This document shows positions 1 to 9,353 of a stretch of DNA of 64,000 nt, piece after piece. Position 1 is the first letter of the stretch, and each line of letters begins with the position of its first letter. The stretch is from Parabacteroides distasonis ATCC 8503 (GTDB lineage Bacteria > Bacteroidota > Bacteroidia > Bacteroidales > Tannerellaceae), in contig NC_009615.1 in NCBI RefSeq assembly GCF_000012845.1, positions 2,934,501-2,998,500 of the forward strand, in the 5' to 3' direction. Made by a program: the position numbers and the translations under genes. Below the pieces are notes generated by a model. The model searched no databases. It worked only from the letters and a program-made list of their open reading frames with translations, and was not told the origin of the DNA.

Positions 1-723
1 CTCATGTGTCTCGGCGAATGGGTAAAGAGTAGCCTCAGGATGCCGTTTGGCGATCTCACGGGCTATGATCGGGTCATCGTTCCAGAAAATGAAGGCGTCG
101 TCCTTCGTCTGATTTTGCAAGATGCGGAACTTAGCGTCTACATAATTCTGCATCTCATAGTTATAACGGTCCAGATGATCCGGTGTTATATTCAATATAA
201 TAGCGATATCCGCTTTAAAGTCGTACATATTATCCAGTTGGAAACTGCTCAACTCGATCACGTAGACCGCATGTGGATCTTCCGCAACCTGAAGCGCCAA
301 GCTGTTTCCGACATTTCCGGCCAAGCCCACGTCCACGCCCGCTTCTTTCAAGATATGATACGTAAGCATCGTCGTTGTCGTCTTGCCGTTGCTACCCGTG
401 ATGCAAATCATCTTCGAGTCCGTATACCTTCCGGCAAACTCGATCTCGGAGATGATCGGCGTACCTTGCTTCTTCAATAACTGTATGATAGGAGCCTTGT
501 CGGGAATACCCGGGCTCTTGACAATTTCGTCGGCATTCAAGATGTCGGCTTCGGTATGCTGTCCCTCTTCCCAACGAATCCCGTGGTTGTCCAGCATCTC
601 CTTATACTTAGGTTTGATAGACGATTTATCGGACACGAACACGTCGAATCCTTTCGCCTTCGCCAAGACAGCGGCTCCCGCACCACTCTCCCCGGCCCCT
701 AATATAACCATTCTCTTACTCAT
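1..723 (-). CDS. murD: UDP-N-acetylmuramoylalanine--D-glutamate ligase MurD (3' end cut by window edge)
   Basis: MurD adds D-glutamate to UDP-MurNAc-L-alanine in the cytoplasm, an early step of peptidoglycan precursor synthesis. The visible 241 residues start MSKRMVILGAGESG, a Rossmann-like N-terminal domain, followed by the ATP loop GSNGKTTT near residue 114 and by the HLDRYNYEMQNY region of the central Mur-ligase domain. The C-terminal domain lies outside the window. The ATG at 721-723 is only 3 bases below the mraY stop, so the two are translated as one operon. Identity rests on the Mur ligase motifs plus position after mraY in a dcw cluster. Confidence 0.95.
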   Translation of the reverse strand, partial: MSKRMVILGAGESGAGAAVLAKAKGFDVFVSDKSSIKPKYKEMLDNHGIRWEEGQHTEADILNADEIVKSPGIPDKAPIIQLLKKQGTPIISEIEFAGRYTDSKMICITGSNGKTTTTMLTYHILKEAGVDVGLAGNVGNSLALQVAEDPHAVYVIELSSFQLDNMYDFKADIAIILNITPDHLDRYNYEMQNYVDAKFRILQNQTKDDAFIFWNDDPIIAREIAKRHPEATLYPFAETHE

Positions 724-726
724 CTT

Positions 727-1986
727 TTATCTCATCTTTAACGTAACTATCGTCATAACAGCCAAAATAATACCGATCAACCAGAAACGGACCACGATCT
801 TCGATTCAGGCACGACATTGAACGGCTTTTGGATCAACGCCTGTATACCTGCGTTTCCCGGCTTCTGGAAATGATGGTGTAAAGGAGCCATCTTGAAGAT
901 ACGGCGACCTTCCCCATACTTCTTCTTCGTATATTTAAAGTAGGCCACTTGCAACATGACCGATATATTCTCCACCAAGAAAATACCGCAAAGGATCGGA
1001 ATCAACAACTCCTTACGGATGATGATCGCGAAAACAGCGATAATACCTCCCAAGGTCAAGCTCCCCGTATCTCCCATAAATACTTGGGCCGGATATGAGT
1101 TGTACCATAAGAAACCGACCGTGGCACCGATAAAGGCAGCGGCATAAACCACCAACTCCTCCGCACCGGGTATAAACATGATATTCAAGAACGAGGCGAA
1201 CTCAAAGTGGGATGACATATAGGCCAAAATACCGAGAGCCACCCCAATGATCGCCGATGTTCCGGCAGCCAAGCCGTCCAGTCCATCCGTCATATTGGCT
1301 CCGTTCGACACGGCTGTCACCACAAAGATCACCATCAGCACGAACACCAGCCATGCGGCCTCCTCCTTATAATCGCCCGCCCAGTTCACCAAATTGGCGT
1401 AATCGAAATTATTGTTTTTCAAGAACGGGATGGTCGTCTTTGTCGATTTGGTCTCCACCGTATGATAACGCACCTCCTCGATCACGTTATCATGGCGCAC
1501 CTCCATATTCTCCTTGATCACCACATCCGGGCTCATGAACAATACCAAGCCAACGATCAAGCCCAGTCCTACCTGCCCGACGATCTTGAAACGTCCGTGC
1601 ATACCTTCCTTATTCTTCTTGAATACCTTGATATAATCATCCGCGAATCCCAAGGCACCCAGCCAGACCGTAGTCACCAACATCAATATCACATAGATAT
1701 TATTCAGCTTGGCACACAGTAAAGTCGGGATCAATATAGCGATAATAATGATAATACCTCCCATCGTCGGCGTTCCCTTCTTGCTCATCTGGCCCTCCAG
1801 CCCAAGATTTCTCACCGTCTCGCCGATCTGCAACATTTGCAACTTATCGATGATACGCCGGCCGATCGCCGTAGAGATAAACAAGGACAAGATCAAGGCC
1901 AACCCCGAGCGGAAAGATACGTACTTAAACATACCCGCTCCCGGGAAATCCAACTGATCCAAATAATTAAAAAGATAATAAAGCAT
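727..1986 (-). CDS. mraY: Phospho-N-acetylmuramoyl-pentapeptide-transferase MraY
   Basis: Integral inner-membrane enzyme that transfers phospho-MurNAc-pentapeptide to undecaprenyl phosphate to give lipid I. The 419-residue protein has about ten hydrophobic helices and the family motifs [22 protein letters not shown] and MGDTGSL, with a HHHFQ motif near the C terminus ([10 protein letters not shown]). It is longer than the roughly 360 residues of E. coli MraY because of an extra hydrophilic stretch around residues 155-200 between membrane segments; I believe this is common in Bacteroidota. It sits between murE and murD in the usual dcw order. Confidence 0.97.
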   Translation of the reverse strand: MLYYLFNYLDQLDFPGAGMFKYVSFRSGLALILSLFISTAIGRRIIDKLQMLQIGETVRNLGLEGQMSKKGTPTMGGIIIIIAILIPTLLCAKLNNIYVILMLVTTVWLGALGFADDYIKVFKKNKEGMHGRFKIVGQVGLGLIVGLVLFMSPDVVIKENMEVRHDNVIEEVRYHTVETKSTKTTIPFLKNNNFDYANLVNWAGDYKEEAAWLVFVLMVIFVVTAVSNGANMTDGLDGLAAGTSAIIGVALGILAYMSSHFEFASFLNIMFIPGAEELVVYAAAFIGATVGFLWYNSYPAQVFMGDTGSLTLGGIIAVFAIIIRKELLIPILCGIFLVENISVMLQVAYFKYTKKKYGEGRRIFKMAPLHHHFQKPGNAGIQALIQKPFNVVPESKIVVRFWLIGIILAVMTIVTLKMR

Positions 1987-1999
1987 GTCGTCTTAAATA

Positions 2000-3460
2000 T
2001 TATGATTGTTGTGTCGAAAAAATCTCGCGTAACTTCTCACGGTCGTCAAAGTGCTGTTTCACCCCCTTGATCTCCTGATAGTCTTCGTGGCCTTTTCCGG
2101 CAACAAGGATCACATCCCCTTTCTTCGCCAACATCGTAGCGGTCTTGATCGCTTGCGTACGGTCCGTGATACATAAGGTACGTTCCATATCCATTTTCGT
2201 CAATCCGGCTACCATATCGTTAATAATATCATCCGGTTCCTCAAAGCGCGGGTTATCGGAAGTCAGAATTACCTGATCGCTCAGCTTGACAGCCTCTTTC
2301 GCCATCAGCGGGCGTTTCCCCTTGTCCCGGTTTCCCCCGGCACCCACGACGGTAATGATACGTCCTTTCCCATCCAATACCTCATGAATGCCATTCAGTA
2401 CATTCGTCAAGGCATCCGGTGTGTGAGCATAATCCACGATCGCCGTATAACCGAGCGGAGACTGGATCGTCTCGAAGCGACCGGATACGGAGCGAAGCGT
2501 GCTCAGCACGATCAACACCTCCTCGGGATCTTTCCCTAAAGAAACCGCAGCACCATACACGGCCAGCAAGTTATAAGCGTTGAAACGTCCCACGAAATGC
2601 ACCATAACCTCCCGACCGTTAATGATCAAGTCTGTACCCTCGAAATGAGATTCCAATATCTTTCCCTTGAAATCGGCCAAGGTACGCAAGGAATAGGTCA
2701 GCTTCTTCGCCTTCGTATTCTGCAACATCACCAAGCCGGATTTATCATCGGCATTCGTCAAGGCAAAAGTCCCGGCAGGCAGGTCATCGAAGAATTTCTT
2801 CTTCGCTTTCAAGTAATTCTCCACGGTCTTATGGTAATCCAAATGATCGCGGGTCAGGTTCGTGAAAATCCCCCCGTCGAAAGACAAGCCGCTGATGCGC
2901 CGCTGATCGATCGAATGAGAGCTAACCTCCATAAAAGCATACTCGCATCCGGCCTCTACCATCCGGGCCATCAAGGAATGAAGCGTAAGCGGGTCCGGTG
3001 TCGTATGATCCGTCGGTACCGCCTCGCCATCTATATAATTACATACCGTGGAAAGCAATCCCACCTTATGCCCCATCTTCCGGAACATCTCATATAATAA
3101 GGTAGCGATCGTAGTCTTCCCGTTCGTACCCGTCACGCCCACCAGCATCAATTTCCGGGAAGGATCGCCATACCAGCGGGAAACCAAAAGACCTAGTGCC
3201 TCCGCCGAATCCTTCACCACGATAAACGAGCATCTCCCCTCCAAATAGGACGGAGTCTCCTCGCATACGATAGCGACAGCCCCTTTCTCTATGGCGCTGT
3301 CCATATAGGCATGGCCATCCACGGCCGTACCTCTCACAGCGACAAACAAAGACCCTTTCGTCACCCGACGAGAGTCTGATTGAATATTCGTGATATCCAC
3401 ATTATCCGCCCCCATCAACATAGGAGCTTCCAACGCACCGATTAAATCCCTTAGTTCCAT
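2000..3460 (-). CDS. murE: UDP-MurNAc-L-Ala-D-Glu--meso-diaminopimelate ligase MurE
   Basis: Cytoplasmic ATP-dependent ligase that adds the third amino acid to the peptidoglycan stem peptide. The 486 residues show an N-terminal UDP-binding domain, the ATP loop [10 protein letters not shown], the HSIDQRR and [10 protein letters not shown] central motifs, and the DNPR signature in [15 protein letters not shown] is typical of enzymes that take meso-diaminopimelate rather than lysine, so this organism should have a meso-DAP cell wall. The start is 2 bases after the PBP stop (3463), consistent with coupled translation. Confidence 0.96.
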   Translation of the reverse strand: MELRDLIGALEAPMLMGADNVDITNIQSDSRRVTKGSLFVAVRGTAVDGHAYMDSAIEKGAVAIVCEETPSYLEGRCSFIVVKDSAEALGLLVSRWYGDPSRKLMLVGVTGTNGKTTIATLLYEMFRKMGHKVGLLSTVCNYIDGEAVPTDHTTPDPLTLHSLMARMVEAGCEYAFMEVSSHSIDQRRISGLSFDGGIFTNLTRDHLDYHKTVENYLKAKKKFFDDLPAGTFALTNADDKSGLVMLQNTKAKKLTYSLRTLADFKGKILESHFEGTDLIINGREVMVHFVGRFNAYNLLAVYGAAVSLGKDPEEVLIVLSTLRSVSGRFETIQSPLGYTAIVDYAHTPDALTNVLNGIHEVLDGKGRIITVVGAGGNRDKGKRPLMAKEAVKLSDQVILTSDNPRFEEPDDIINDMVAGLTKMDMERTLCITDRTQAIKTATMLAKKGDVILVAGKGHEDYQEIKGVKQHFDDREKLREIFSTQQS

Positions 3461-3462
3461 AC

Positions 3463-5658
3463 CTATTTCAATGTTAATAATACGGTCTGCCCCTTAGACA
3501 CTCGCTGTCCGGGTTGAATACTCTGCGAAACGACCCGTCCGACACCCGACAAAGAGACACGCAGACCGGCTTGCTCCAACAAGAAAACCGCATCTTTAGC
3601 ACCCATGCCGACTACCCGGGGTACCAGTCCCTCACGAATCGTCAGATCGCTTAATTTCACCTTATTCTCTTCTTGCTCGGCGGAGGCTACGACCCACTTT
3701 GTCTCCAAACTGTCCGTATCCGCCTTAATATCCAATTCATCTAATACTTCCTCTACCGCCCTCAGGTCGCCGCCTTTCACACGAGGTACCATCACGGCCA
3801 TCGAATCCCGTTCCATATCCCGGACATCGAACGACATATGGCTGGCGTATATCTTCTCGGCGATCGCACGCACCACGCCTCCCGACATCGTACCACCCGA
3901 AGGATAACCGATACGAGGACGGCGGATCACCACGATACAAGAATACTTCGGATGATCGGCCGGGAAATAGCCACAGAAAGAGACTTGGTGCCCGCTCGTA
4001 CGGTAGACACCGCCCGTAGCGATCTGCGCCGTACCGGTCTTTCCGGCGATCCGGACAATATCCGAATGAACCGCCTTACCGGTCCCTTTCTCCACGACTC
4101 CCAGCAACATATCTTTTATCAACGCCAGCGTATGATCCGAGCAGATCGAAGAGTTGATCACCTCCGTGGAAAAACTCTGCACGGTCTTGCCGTTATGTAA
4201 GATCTCTTTCGTAAACATCGGGCGAACCATCTTTCCGTTGTTCGCGATCGCGTTAAAGAACGCCAGCGTATTGATCGGCGGTACCTGCGTCTCGTAGCCG
4301 AACGACATCCAAGGCAAAGTGGTCTTGGACCAATAACGGGTCGTATCATCCGGGCGACGTATCTTGGCACGTCCCGCCCCCGGTATCTCCAAACGAAGAT
4401 CCGCGTTCATACCGATACGGTACAGTCCCTCCACAAACTTCGTCGGGTTATCCGAATAACCTTTCAGGATCGTCTTGGCCACACCGATATTGGAGGAATA
4501 CCAAATCGCCTGCTCCACCGAGATCCGACCGTATCCGCCTTTATTCATATTATGGTCCGTCATGCGGGCACCCTTATACATATATATACCATTGCCTACA
4601 TCGACCGTATCTCCCGGATTGCATAAACCATCCTCCAAGGCCACCATGATAGAGGCCACCTTGAAAGTAGAGCCCGGCTCGATCTCGTCCGCCACGGCAT
4701 GATTCTTCGTCTCGCCATATACGCCCTCACGGATACGCCCCATATTCGTGATCGCCTTGATCTCTCCGGTCTCGACCTCCATCACGACAGCCGTACCAGA
4801 CTCGGCATCGATCGCCTTCAATTTATCGACCAGCGATTTCTCGGTTATATCCTGTATATTGATATCGATCGTGGTGCGAATATCCATGCCATCCACCGGA
4901 TCCACCTCGATCACGTTCGTCCAGCCTCCACCGACACGGCGAACGGAACTCAACCCGGCCTGCCCCCGCAGGAGCGAATCGTATTGCAACTCCAATCCAT
5001 TCTTCCCCTTTGTAGTTCCACCCTCCTCGATCTCTCCGTAGATATCACCGATCGTACGAGACGCCAAGGTCCCGAAAGGTTTCTGGCGCTGCACCATCTC
5101 CTTCGTATAAAAACCGCTCTTATAACGTCCCAGACGAAGGAACGGGAACTTACGGATCTCCTTCAAATCCGAATACGAGACCTTCCCCGCGTAAATCGGG
5201 AACTGGCGGCTTTTACCGCTCAGCCCTTTCAGCAGATAAGCCTTATAGCCCGCCGGCGTACGATCCTTCAATTTACGGGAAAGATAAAACGCCAACGAGT
5301 CCACCCCATCCTTCTTGGACGTCTTGAACGTATCCAGCCAATTATACTTGGCACCCTTAGCCGGAGTATACGCATCCGCCTTAAAGTCGATATACATATA
5401 ATAACGAGGCACGCTGGTAGCCATCAACTTACCGTCCGACGAATAGATATTGCCACGTCCGGGCAACACCAAACGGTTCGGTCGTTTCTGGCTCTCGGCC
5501 ACCTTCATCCATTTATCCCTCTCCACGAAGGCCGTATCAAAGGCACGGAACAGGATTCCTACGGCCACAAGCCCCAGCAACAGCACGACCACGAAGTAAC
5601 AGAATAAAATCCGGCTACCTTTAGGCTCTATTTCTTTCGGTTCGTTTTCTTCAGACAT
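3463..5658 (-). CDS. ftsI: Division-type penicillin-binding protein (FtsI/PBP2 class) with PASTA domain
   Basis: Class B transpeptidase that cross-links septal peptidoglycan in the periplasm. After a short cytoplasmic tail there is one membrane anchor (about residues 16-38), a dimerisation domain, and the transpeptidase domain with all three active-site motifs: S330-TFK, S388-S-N and K540-T-G. A PASTA domain occupies roughly the last 60 residues ([18 protein letters not shown] onward), after a spacer with [19 protein letters not shown] that may be a degenerate first PASTA unit. At 731 residues it is longer than enterobacterial FtsI, as expected with the PASTA tail. It is followed 2 bases later by murE. 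Confidence 0.93.
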   Translation of the reverse strand: MSEENEPKEIEPKGSRILFCYFVVVLLLGLVAVGILFRAFDTAFVERDKWMKVAESQKRPNRLVLPGRGNIYSSDGKLMATSVPRYYMYIDFKADAYTPAKGAKYNWLDTFKTSKKDGVDSLAFYLSRKLKDRTPAGYKAYLLKGLSGKSRQFPIYAGKVSYSDLKEIRKFPFLRLGRYKSGFYTKEMVQRQKPFGTLASRTIGDIYGEIEEGGTTKGKNGLELQYDSLLRGQAGLSSVRRVGGGWTNVIEVDPVDGMDIRTTIDINIQDITEKSLVDKLKAIDAESGTAVVMEVETGEIKAITNMGRIREGVYGETKNHAVADEIEPGSTFKVASIMVALEDGLCNPGDTVDVGNGIYMYKGARMTDHNMNKGGYGRISVEQAIWYSSNIGVAKTILKGYSDNPTKFVEGLYRIGMNADLRLEIPGAGRAKIRRPDDTTRYWSKTTLPWMSFGYETQVPPINTLAFFNAIANNGKMVRPMFTKEILHNGKTVQSFSTEVINSSICSDHTLALIKDMLLGVVEKGTGKAVHSDIVRIAGKTGTAQIATGGVYRTSGHQVSFCGYFPADHPKYSCIVVIRRPRIGYPSGGTMSGGVVRAIAEKIYASHMSFDVRDMERDSMAVMVPRVKGGDLRAVEEVLDELDIKADTDSLETKWVVASAEQEENKVKLSDLTIREGLVPRVVGMGAKDAVFLLEQAGLRVSLSGVGRVVSQSIQPGQRVSKGQTVLLTLK

Positions 5659-5676
5659 ACCTATTTACACCTTATC

Positions 5677-6030
5677 TCACTTATATAACTCATAAGGAGG
5701 GGTTTTCGCACCCTCCAGATCAATACCTTGCTCCTCGATCAGCAACTCGATTTGCGATTGGCGGCTATTGCCGGTCAACTCGGATGAGATCGACAACGCC
5801 TCGAAACGCACATCCCTCAATTGCTGTTGCAACCGGTCGATCTCACGCAGCTTTTGCATACAAGTATACCGGTTACCGATAAAGAAAAACGCCAACACGA
5901 CAAGTAACACGATCATGCGCGTATGCCTCAAGATAAAATCCTCTTTTAGCACGCCGCCACCGAGTATATACCAGAACGAAAGACGCTTCTCCTTCTTCCT
6001 CGTTTTCTTATGTTGTCCGTTTTCTTCCAT
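5677..6030 (-). CDS. FtsL-like cell division protein
   Basis: Small bitopic membrane protein of 117 residues: a basic cytoplasmic tail (KKTRKKEKR), one membrane segment near residues 39-53 (MIVLLVVLAFFFIG) and a periplasmic heptad-like helix (KLREIDRLQQQLRDV) that would form a coiled coil. This is the FtsL layout, and the position between rsmH and the division PBP is where FtsL is encoded in dcw clusters. FtsL family members share little sequence, so topology and position carry the call. Expected role: structural part of the FtsQLB divisome complex. Confidence 0.88.
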   Translation of the reverse strand: MEENGQHKKTRKKEKRLSFWYILGGGVLKEDFILRHTRMIVLLVVLAFFFIGNRYTCMQKLREIDRLQQQLRDVRFEALSISSELTGNSRQSQIELLIEEQGIDLEGAKTPPYELYK

Positions 6031-6042
6031 ATCTATTTCTCC

Positions 6043-6960
6043 TTATACCTTCTCAGCGATTCTCAACTTGGCACTCCGGGAACGGGGATTCCGCTCCACC
6101 TCCTCGTCGGTCGGGACGATTACCTTATTATTGACCAAGCGGAAAGGCGATCGTACGTTCCCGAAGAAATCCTGCTCGCATTTCCCCTCGAAGTTTCCGG
6201 TCTTCAAAAAGTTCTTTACCAGACGGTCTTCCAAGGAGTGATACGTGATAACCACCAATCGTCCTCCCGGTCTCAACACCCGCAAGGTACTCCGCAGCAT
6301 CTCTTTCAGCGCCCTCATCTCATCGTTCACCTCGATACGAAGCGCCTGAAAGACTTGCGCCAAGAATTTCTTCTCTTTGTCCTTTCCCGTAAACGGCTTG
6401 ATCACCTCCAAGAAGTCTCCGATCGTCTCTATCTTCTTTGTCTCACGAGCTTTCACCAGCACAGAGGCTAATTTCCGAGACACCTTCAGCTCGCCATATA
6501 GATAAAACACATCGGCCAACGCCTCCGCCGTATAATTATTCACGATATCGGCGGCGGTCTGCCCCGCACGCGTATTCATCCGCATATCCAACGTCCCGTC
6601 GAAACGGAAAGAGAAACCGCGATCCTTATCGTCGAAATGATGGGAAGAGACACCTAAATCCGCCAACAGGCCGTCCACCTCCCCACTTTCTCCGTAGTAA
6701 CGCATAAAATTATACAAATAACGGAAATTACTGCGCACGAAAGTGAATCGTGGGTCTGCCGGGACATTATGCTCGGCGTCCGCATCTTGGTCAAAGCCGT
6801 AAAGTTCGCCCTCGCTACCCAACCGTTTCAATATCTCGCGGGAATGTCCTCCACCGCCAAACGTAACATCCACGTAAATCCCGTCGGGACGGATATCCAA
6901 TCCCTCCAGACTTTCCCGCAGCATTACCGGTACATGATAGCAACTATCTTTTTCTTCCAT
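6043..6960 (-). CDS. rsmH: 16S rRNA (cytosine(1402)-N(4))-methyltransferase RsmH
   Basis: SAM-dependent methyltransferase acting on C1402 of 16S rRNA. The 305-residue protein has the expected MLRESLEGL start region, the SAM loop DVTFGGGGHS, LADLGVSSHHFD, the GFSFRFDGTLDMRM motif and the C-terminal RNPRSRSAKLR tail, so it is full length. It is the first gene of the dcw operon here. In most bacteria mraZ lies directly upstream; no mraZ reading frame exists in the 476 bases between this start and the divergent acyltransferase gene. Confidence 0.97.
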   Translation of the reverse strand: MEEKDSCYHVPVMLRESLEGLDIRPDGIYVDVTFGGGGHSREILKRLGSEGELYGFDQDADAEHNVPADPRFTFVRSNFRYLYNFMRYYGESGEVDGLLADLGVSSHHFDDKDRGFSFRFDGTLDMRMNTRAGQTAADIVNNYTAEALADVFYLYGELKVSRKLASVLVKARETKKIETIGDFLEVIKPFTGKDKEKKFLAQVFQALRIEVNDEMRALKEMLRSTLRVLRPGGRLVVITYHSLEDRLVKNFLKTGNFEGKCEQDFFGNVRSPFRLVNNKVIVPTDEEVERNPRSRSAKLRIAEKV

Positions 6961-7056
6961 TCGTCGTTCTTACGTTAAACTTCCTCTTAAAATCAAGCGC
7001 CGTACTCCTTTGATACGCACGCACATGCCTTATCGGTGGGTAAAAGTACACATTTC

Positions 7057-7087
7057 CAAAATTACCCGCCAACATTTATATAAGAAA
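7057..7087 (-). promoter_or_regulatory. Predicted promoter of the dcw operon
   Basis: On the minus strand, TTTC at 7087-7084, a 19-base spacer and TAATTTTG at 7064-7057 fit the Bacteroidota promoter pattern (TTTG, about 19 bases, TAnnTTTG). It would give a leader of roughly 90 bases before the rsmH ATG at 6960. Inferred from pattern only. Confidence 0.55.
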
Positions 7088-7194
7088 AGTAGGAAAAAGT
7101 TATCAACAGGTCGTTAACCCTTCGTCTTTTCGTCCTTATCTCTTACGCTTTTCATCGGTATCCGTTAACCAATTCTTCCTTTCACCTTCATCTT

Positions 7195-7274
7195 CTAACG
7201 GCTGTTGGACGATCATGCAACAGTTGGTAGATGATCTTCTAACAGATGGTGCATGATCGTCCAACAGCCGTTAG
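7195..7274. repeat. 22-bp word array A with 25-base perfect inverted ends
   Basis: Three full contiguous units of exactly 22 bases, plus a partial fourth, begin with AAC at 7197, 7219, 7241 and 7263. Each unit pairs a CAACAGNNGTTG-like half with a GATCATGC-like half. The outer 25 bases (7195-7219 and 7250-7274) are perfect reverse complements, separated by 30 bases. The array lies between the divergent dcw and acyltransferase promoters. The same words occur at 40081-40160. Function unknown. Confidence 0.8.
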
Positions 7275-7407
7275 ATAACCGATAGTCAAGCTCCCGGGGA
7301 CTAACCTCCCTAATGGTAGCGGCTAAAAGATCAAGGGGAAAAGGCTAAGATAGCTGGCGAAAAAGCAAAAACTTCACTCAAACCTCTCTCGTTTTAATTA
7401 TTAACTT

Positions 7408-7415
7408 TATCTTTG
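7408..7415 (+). promoter_or_regulatory. Predicted -7 element of the acyltransferase operon
   Basis: TATCTTTG matches the Bacteroidota -7 consensus TAnnTTTG and lies 21 bases before the ATG at 7437. No clear -33 TTTG is seen at the usual spacing, so the leader would be very short if the site is real. Confidence 0.5.
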
Positions 7416-7436
7416 CCCCTTGACAAGCTTATATAG

Positions 7437-8261
7437 ATGACAAAACAAGGTGTGACAAAGATAGATATTAAGCAAGTATTGGCACAAAAGGCGCCCAAGG
7501 CGTCACGCAAGATTCCGGGATTTATCGTGGACTACTTGATTCGCACGGTTCATCAAGAGGAACTGAATGATATATTAACCCGTTACCACGATAAGGAAGG
7601 GGTAGATTTCATGCGTGAGCTTATCGGCTATTTTGACCTTACCCTCAATCTGGTACATGAGGAAAACATCCCGACCGAAGGGCGCTATATCTTCGCCTCC
7701 AACCATCCGCTCGGAGGATTAGACGGTATCTGTCTCTCCGCCGTTATCGGTTCCCGGTTCGAAGGGCGCATCAAGTATCCGGTCAATGATTTATTACTTT
7801 ATCTCTCCAATCTAAAATCCATCTTTGTACCGATCAACAAACACGGCACCCAAGGAAAGGACAACGCACGGATGCTGGAGGAGGCTTTTGCCTCGGACGA
7901 CCAGATCATCACTTTCCCCGCCGGATTATGCTCTCGCAAGATTGGTGGCAAGATACAAGACTTGGAGTGGAAGAAATCGTTCATCCAGAAGGCGGTGCAA
8001 TACAAGCGGGATATCGTACCGGTCTATTTCGACGGGAAGAATTCCAATTTCTTCTATAACCTCGCCCGGATACGCAAGGCGTTGGGTATAAAGATGAATT
8101 ATGAGATGATTTATTTACCGGACGAGATGTTCCGGAGCAAACATAAGACCTTCCGGATTTATTTCGGGAAGCCTATCCCTTGGCAGACATTCGACAATAG
8201 CAAGAAACCCGCCGAATGGGCTGAGTGGATAAAAAACAAGGTTTACAAACTCAAGGATTAA
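7437..8261 (+). CDS. PlsC/hemolysin-type O-acyltransferase, probable glycine-lipid GlsA-like
   Basis: A 274-residue lysophospholipid-acyltransferase-like protein. The block SNHPLGGLDG near residue 88 fits the catalytic His/Asp motif of PlsC-type enzymes, and FPAGLCSR near residue 158 fits the acceptor-binding motif. There is no obvious membrane helix, so it is probably peripheral at the cytoplasmic face. It is followed after 12 bases by a GNAT-type N-acyltransferase. This pair resembles the Bacteroides glycine-lipid genes glsA and glsB, in which one enzyme N-acylates glycine with a 3-hydroxy fatty acid and the other adds a second acyl chain by esterification. Family assignment is firm; glycine as substrate is inferred from the pairing. 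Confidence 0.8.
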   Translation: MTKQGVTKIDIKQVLAQKAPKASRKIPGFIVDYLIRTVHQEELNDILTRYHDKEGVDFMRELIGYFDLTLNLVHEENIPTEGRYIFASNHPLGGLDGICLSAVIGSRFEGRIKYPVNDLLLYLSNLKSIFVPINKHGTQGKDNARMLEEAFASDDQIITFPAGLCSRKIGGKIQDLEWKKSFIQKAVQYKRDIVPVYFDGKNSNFFYNLARIRKALGIKMNYEMIYLPDEMFRSKHKTFRIYFGKPIPWQTFDNSKKPAEWAEWIKNKVYKLKD

Positions 8262-8273
8262 CAGACGAAACAT

Positions 8274-9248
8274 ATGCAAGACATTATCAATCCCATAGAC
8301 AGGGCACTACTGAAGGCTGAATTGACCAAAGAGAAGAGGTTGAGAAGTACCAATAAATCGAAGAATGAGATTTATATCGTCACGGCGCACGACTCACCCA
8401 ATGTCATGCAAGAGATAGGGCGTCTGCGGGAGGTCGCTTTCCGTTATTACGGGGGTGGCACGGGATTTCCGGTGGATATCGATGAGTATGACACGATGGA
8501 AGACGCTTACCGCCAGCTGATTGTCTGGAGCCCGGAAGATGAGCAGATCTTGGGGGGATACCGTTTCCTTTGCGGTTCAGACGTTAAGTTCGACGAGAAT
8601 GGTAAACCGATCCTGGCGACCTCGCACTTGTTTAATTTCTCAGAGAAATTTATCAAAGAGATCCTTCCTTATACGGTAGAGTTGGGACGCTCGTTCGTGG
8701 CTCTGGAGTATCAATCCACCCGTTCCGGGGCGAAAGGCTTGTTCGTGTTGGATAACCTGTGGGATGGATTGGGGGCTTTATCCGTGGTTGATCCGAGCTT
8801 GCGGTATTATTTCGGGAAGGTGACTATGTACAATACGTACAACCAAGAGGCCCGTAATATGATCTTATACTTCCTCGGATTGCATTTCCCGGACGCAGAC
8901 CAACTGATCACTCCGGTATATCCTTTGGAGACTAATATGGATGTAGAGAAGATGAGATCTCTTTTCCCTCACGATAATTTCAAGGATAACTACAAGGTAT
9001 TGAACCAAGAGGTTCGTAAATTTGGCATCAACGTGCCTCCTTTGGTAAATGCTTACATGAGCTTGTCGCCTAAGATGCGTGTATTCGGCACAGCGATCAA
9101 CCATGAGTTTGGAGAGGTGGAAGAAACGGGTATCTTAATCGCTATTAACGAGATATTAGAGGATAAGAAGAAACGGCATATTGAGACGTATCTGGAAGAG
9201 GAGTACAAGTCCGCCGAGTTGATACGCAAGAATTTCATCGGGGAATAA
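8274..9248 (+). CDS. GNAT-family N-acyltransferase (OlsB/hemolysin type), probable glycine-lipid GlsB-like
   Basis: A 324-residue protein of the OlsB/PEP-CTERM-type acyltransferase group. It has the segment VAFRYYGGGTGFPVDIDEYD, then ILGGYRFLCG and VELGRSFVALEYQ, as in ornithine- and glycine-lipid N-acyltransferases, and LFVLDNLWDGLGAL further on. The predicted reaction joins a 3-hydroxyacyl group from acyl-ACP to an amino acid to give a lyso-lipid. It is the second gene of a two-gene operon and ends 45 bases before a bidirectional terminator. Glycine as the acceptor rests on analogy with the Bacteroides genes. Confidence 0.8.
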   Translation: MQDIINPIDRALLKAELTKEKRLRSTNKSKNEIYIVTAHDSPNVMQEIGRLREVAFRYYGGGTGFPVDIDEYDTMEDAYRQLIVWSPEDEQILGGYRFLCGSDVKFDENGKPILATSHLFNFSEKFIKEILPYTVELGRSFVALEYQSTRSGAKGLFVLDNLWDGLGALSVVDPSLRYYFGKVTMYNTYNQEARNMILYFLGLHFPDADQLITPVYPLETNMDVEKMRSLFPHDNFKDNYKVLNQEVRKFGINVPPLVNAYMSLSPKMRVFGTAINHEFGEVEETGILIAINEILEDKKKRHIETYLEEEYKSAELIRKNFIGE

Positions 9249-9291
9249 AGCCGTAGATATGGCTAGCGCGACAGCGTAACAAGATATAAAA

Positions 9292-9353
9292 AGGTTCAGC
9301 CTAACCGTTCGCCTCCAAGCGGATTAAAAACGGACAAAAGCTGAACCTCTTTT
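9292..9353. terminator. Bidirectional terminator between convergent operons
   Basis: AGGTTCAGC (9292-9300) pairs with GCTGAACCT (9340-9348) around a 39-base loop with its own weaker pairing. A T run follows on the right and an A run precedes on the left, so the hairpin can stop transcription from both sides. It lies between the plus-strand acyltransferases and the minus-strand YjbH-like operon. Confidence 0.75.

Noticed and set aside
4699..5607. 302-codon open frame on the plus strand
   Set aside because: It lies fully antisense to the PBP gene, which has all active-site motifs; the frame has no recognisable domain or start signal.
7040..7052. GTGGGTAAAAG as an MraZ box near the dcw promoter
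   Set aside because: MraZ sites are direct repeats of GTGGG with 10-base spacing; only a single copy exists and no mraZ gene is present.
7195..7274. CRISPR-like short repeats in the word arrays
   Set aside because: Units are contiguous with no unique spacers, repeats are diverged, and no cas genes are present in the window.
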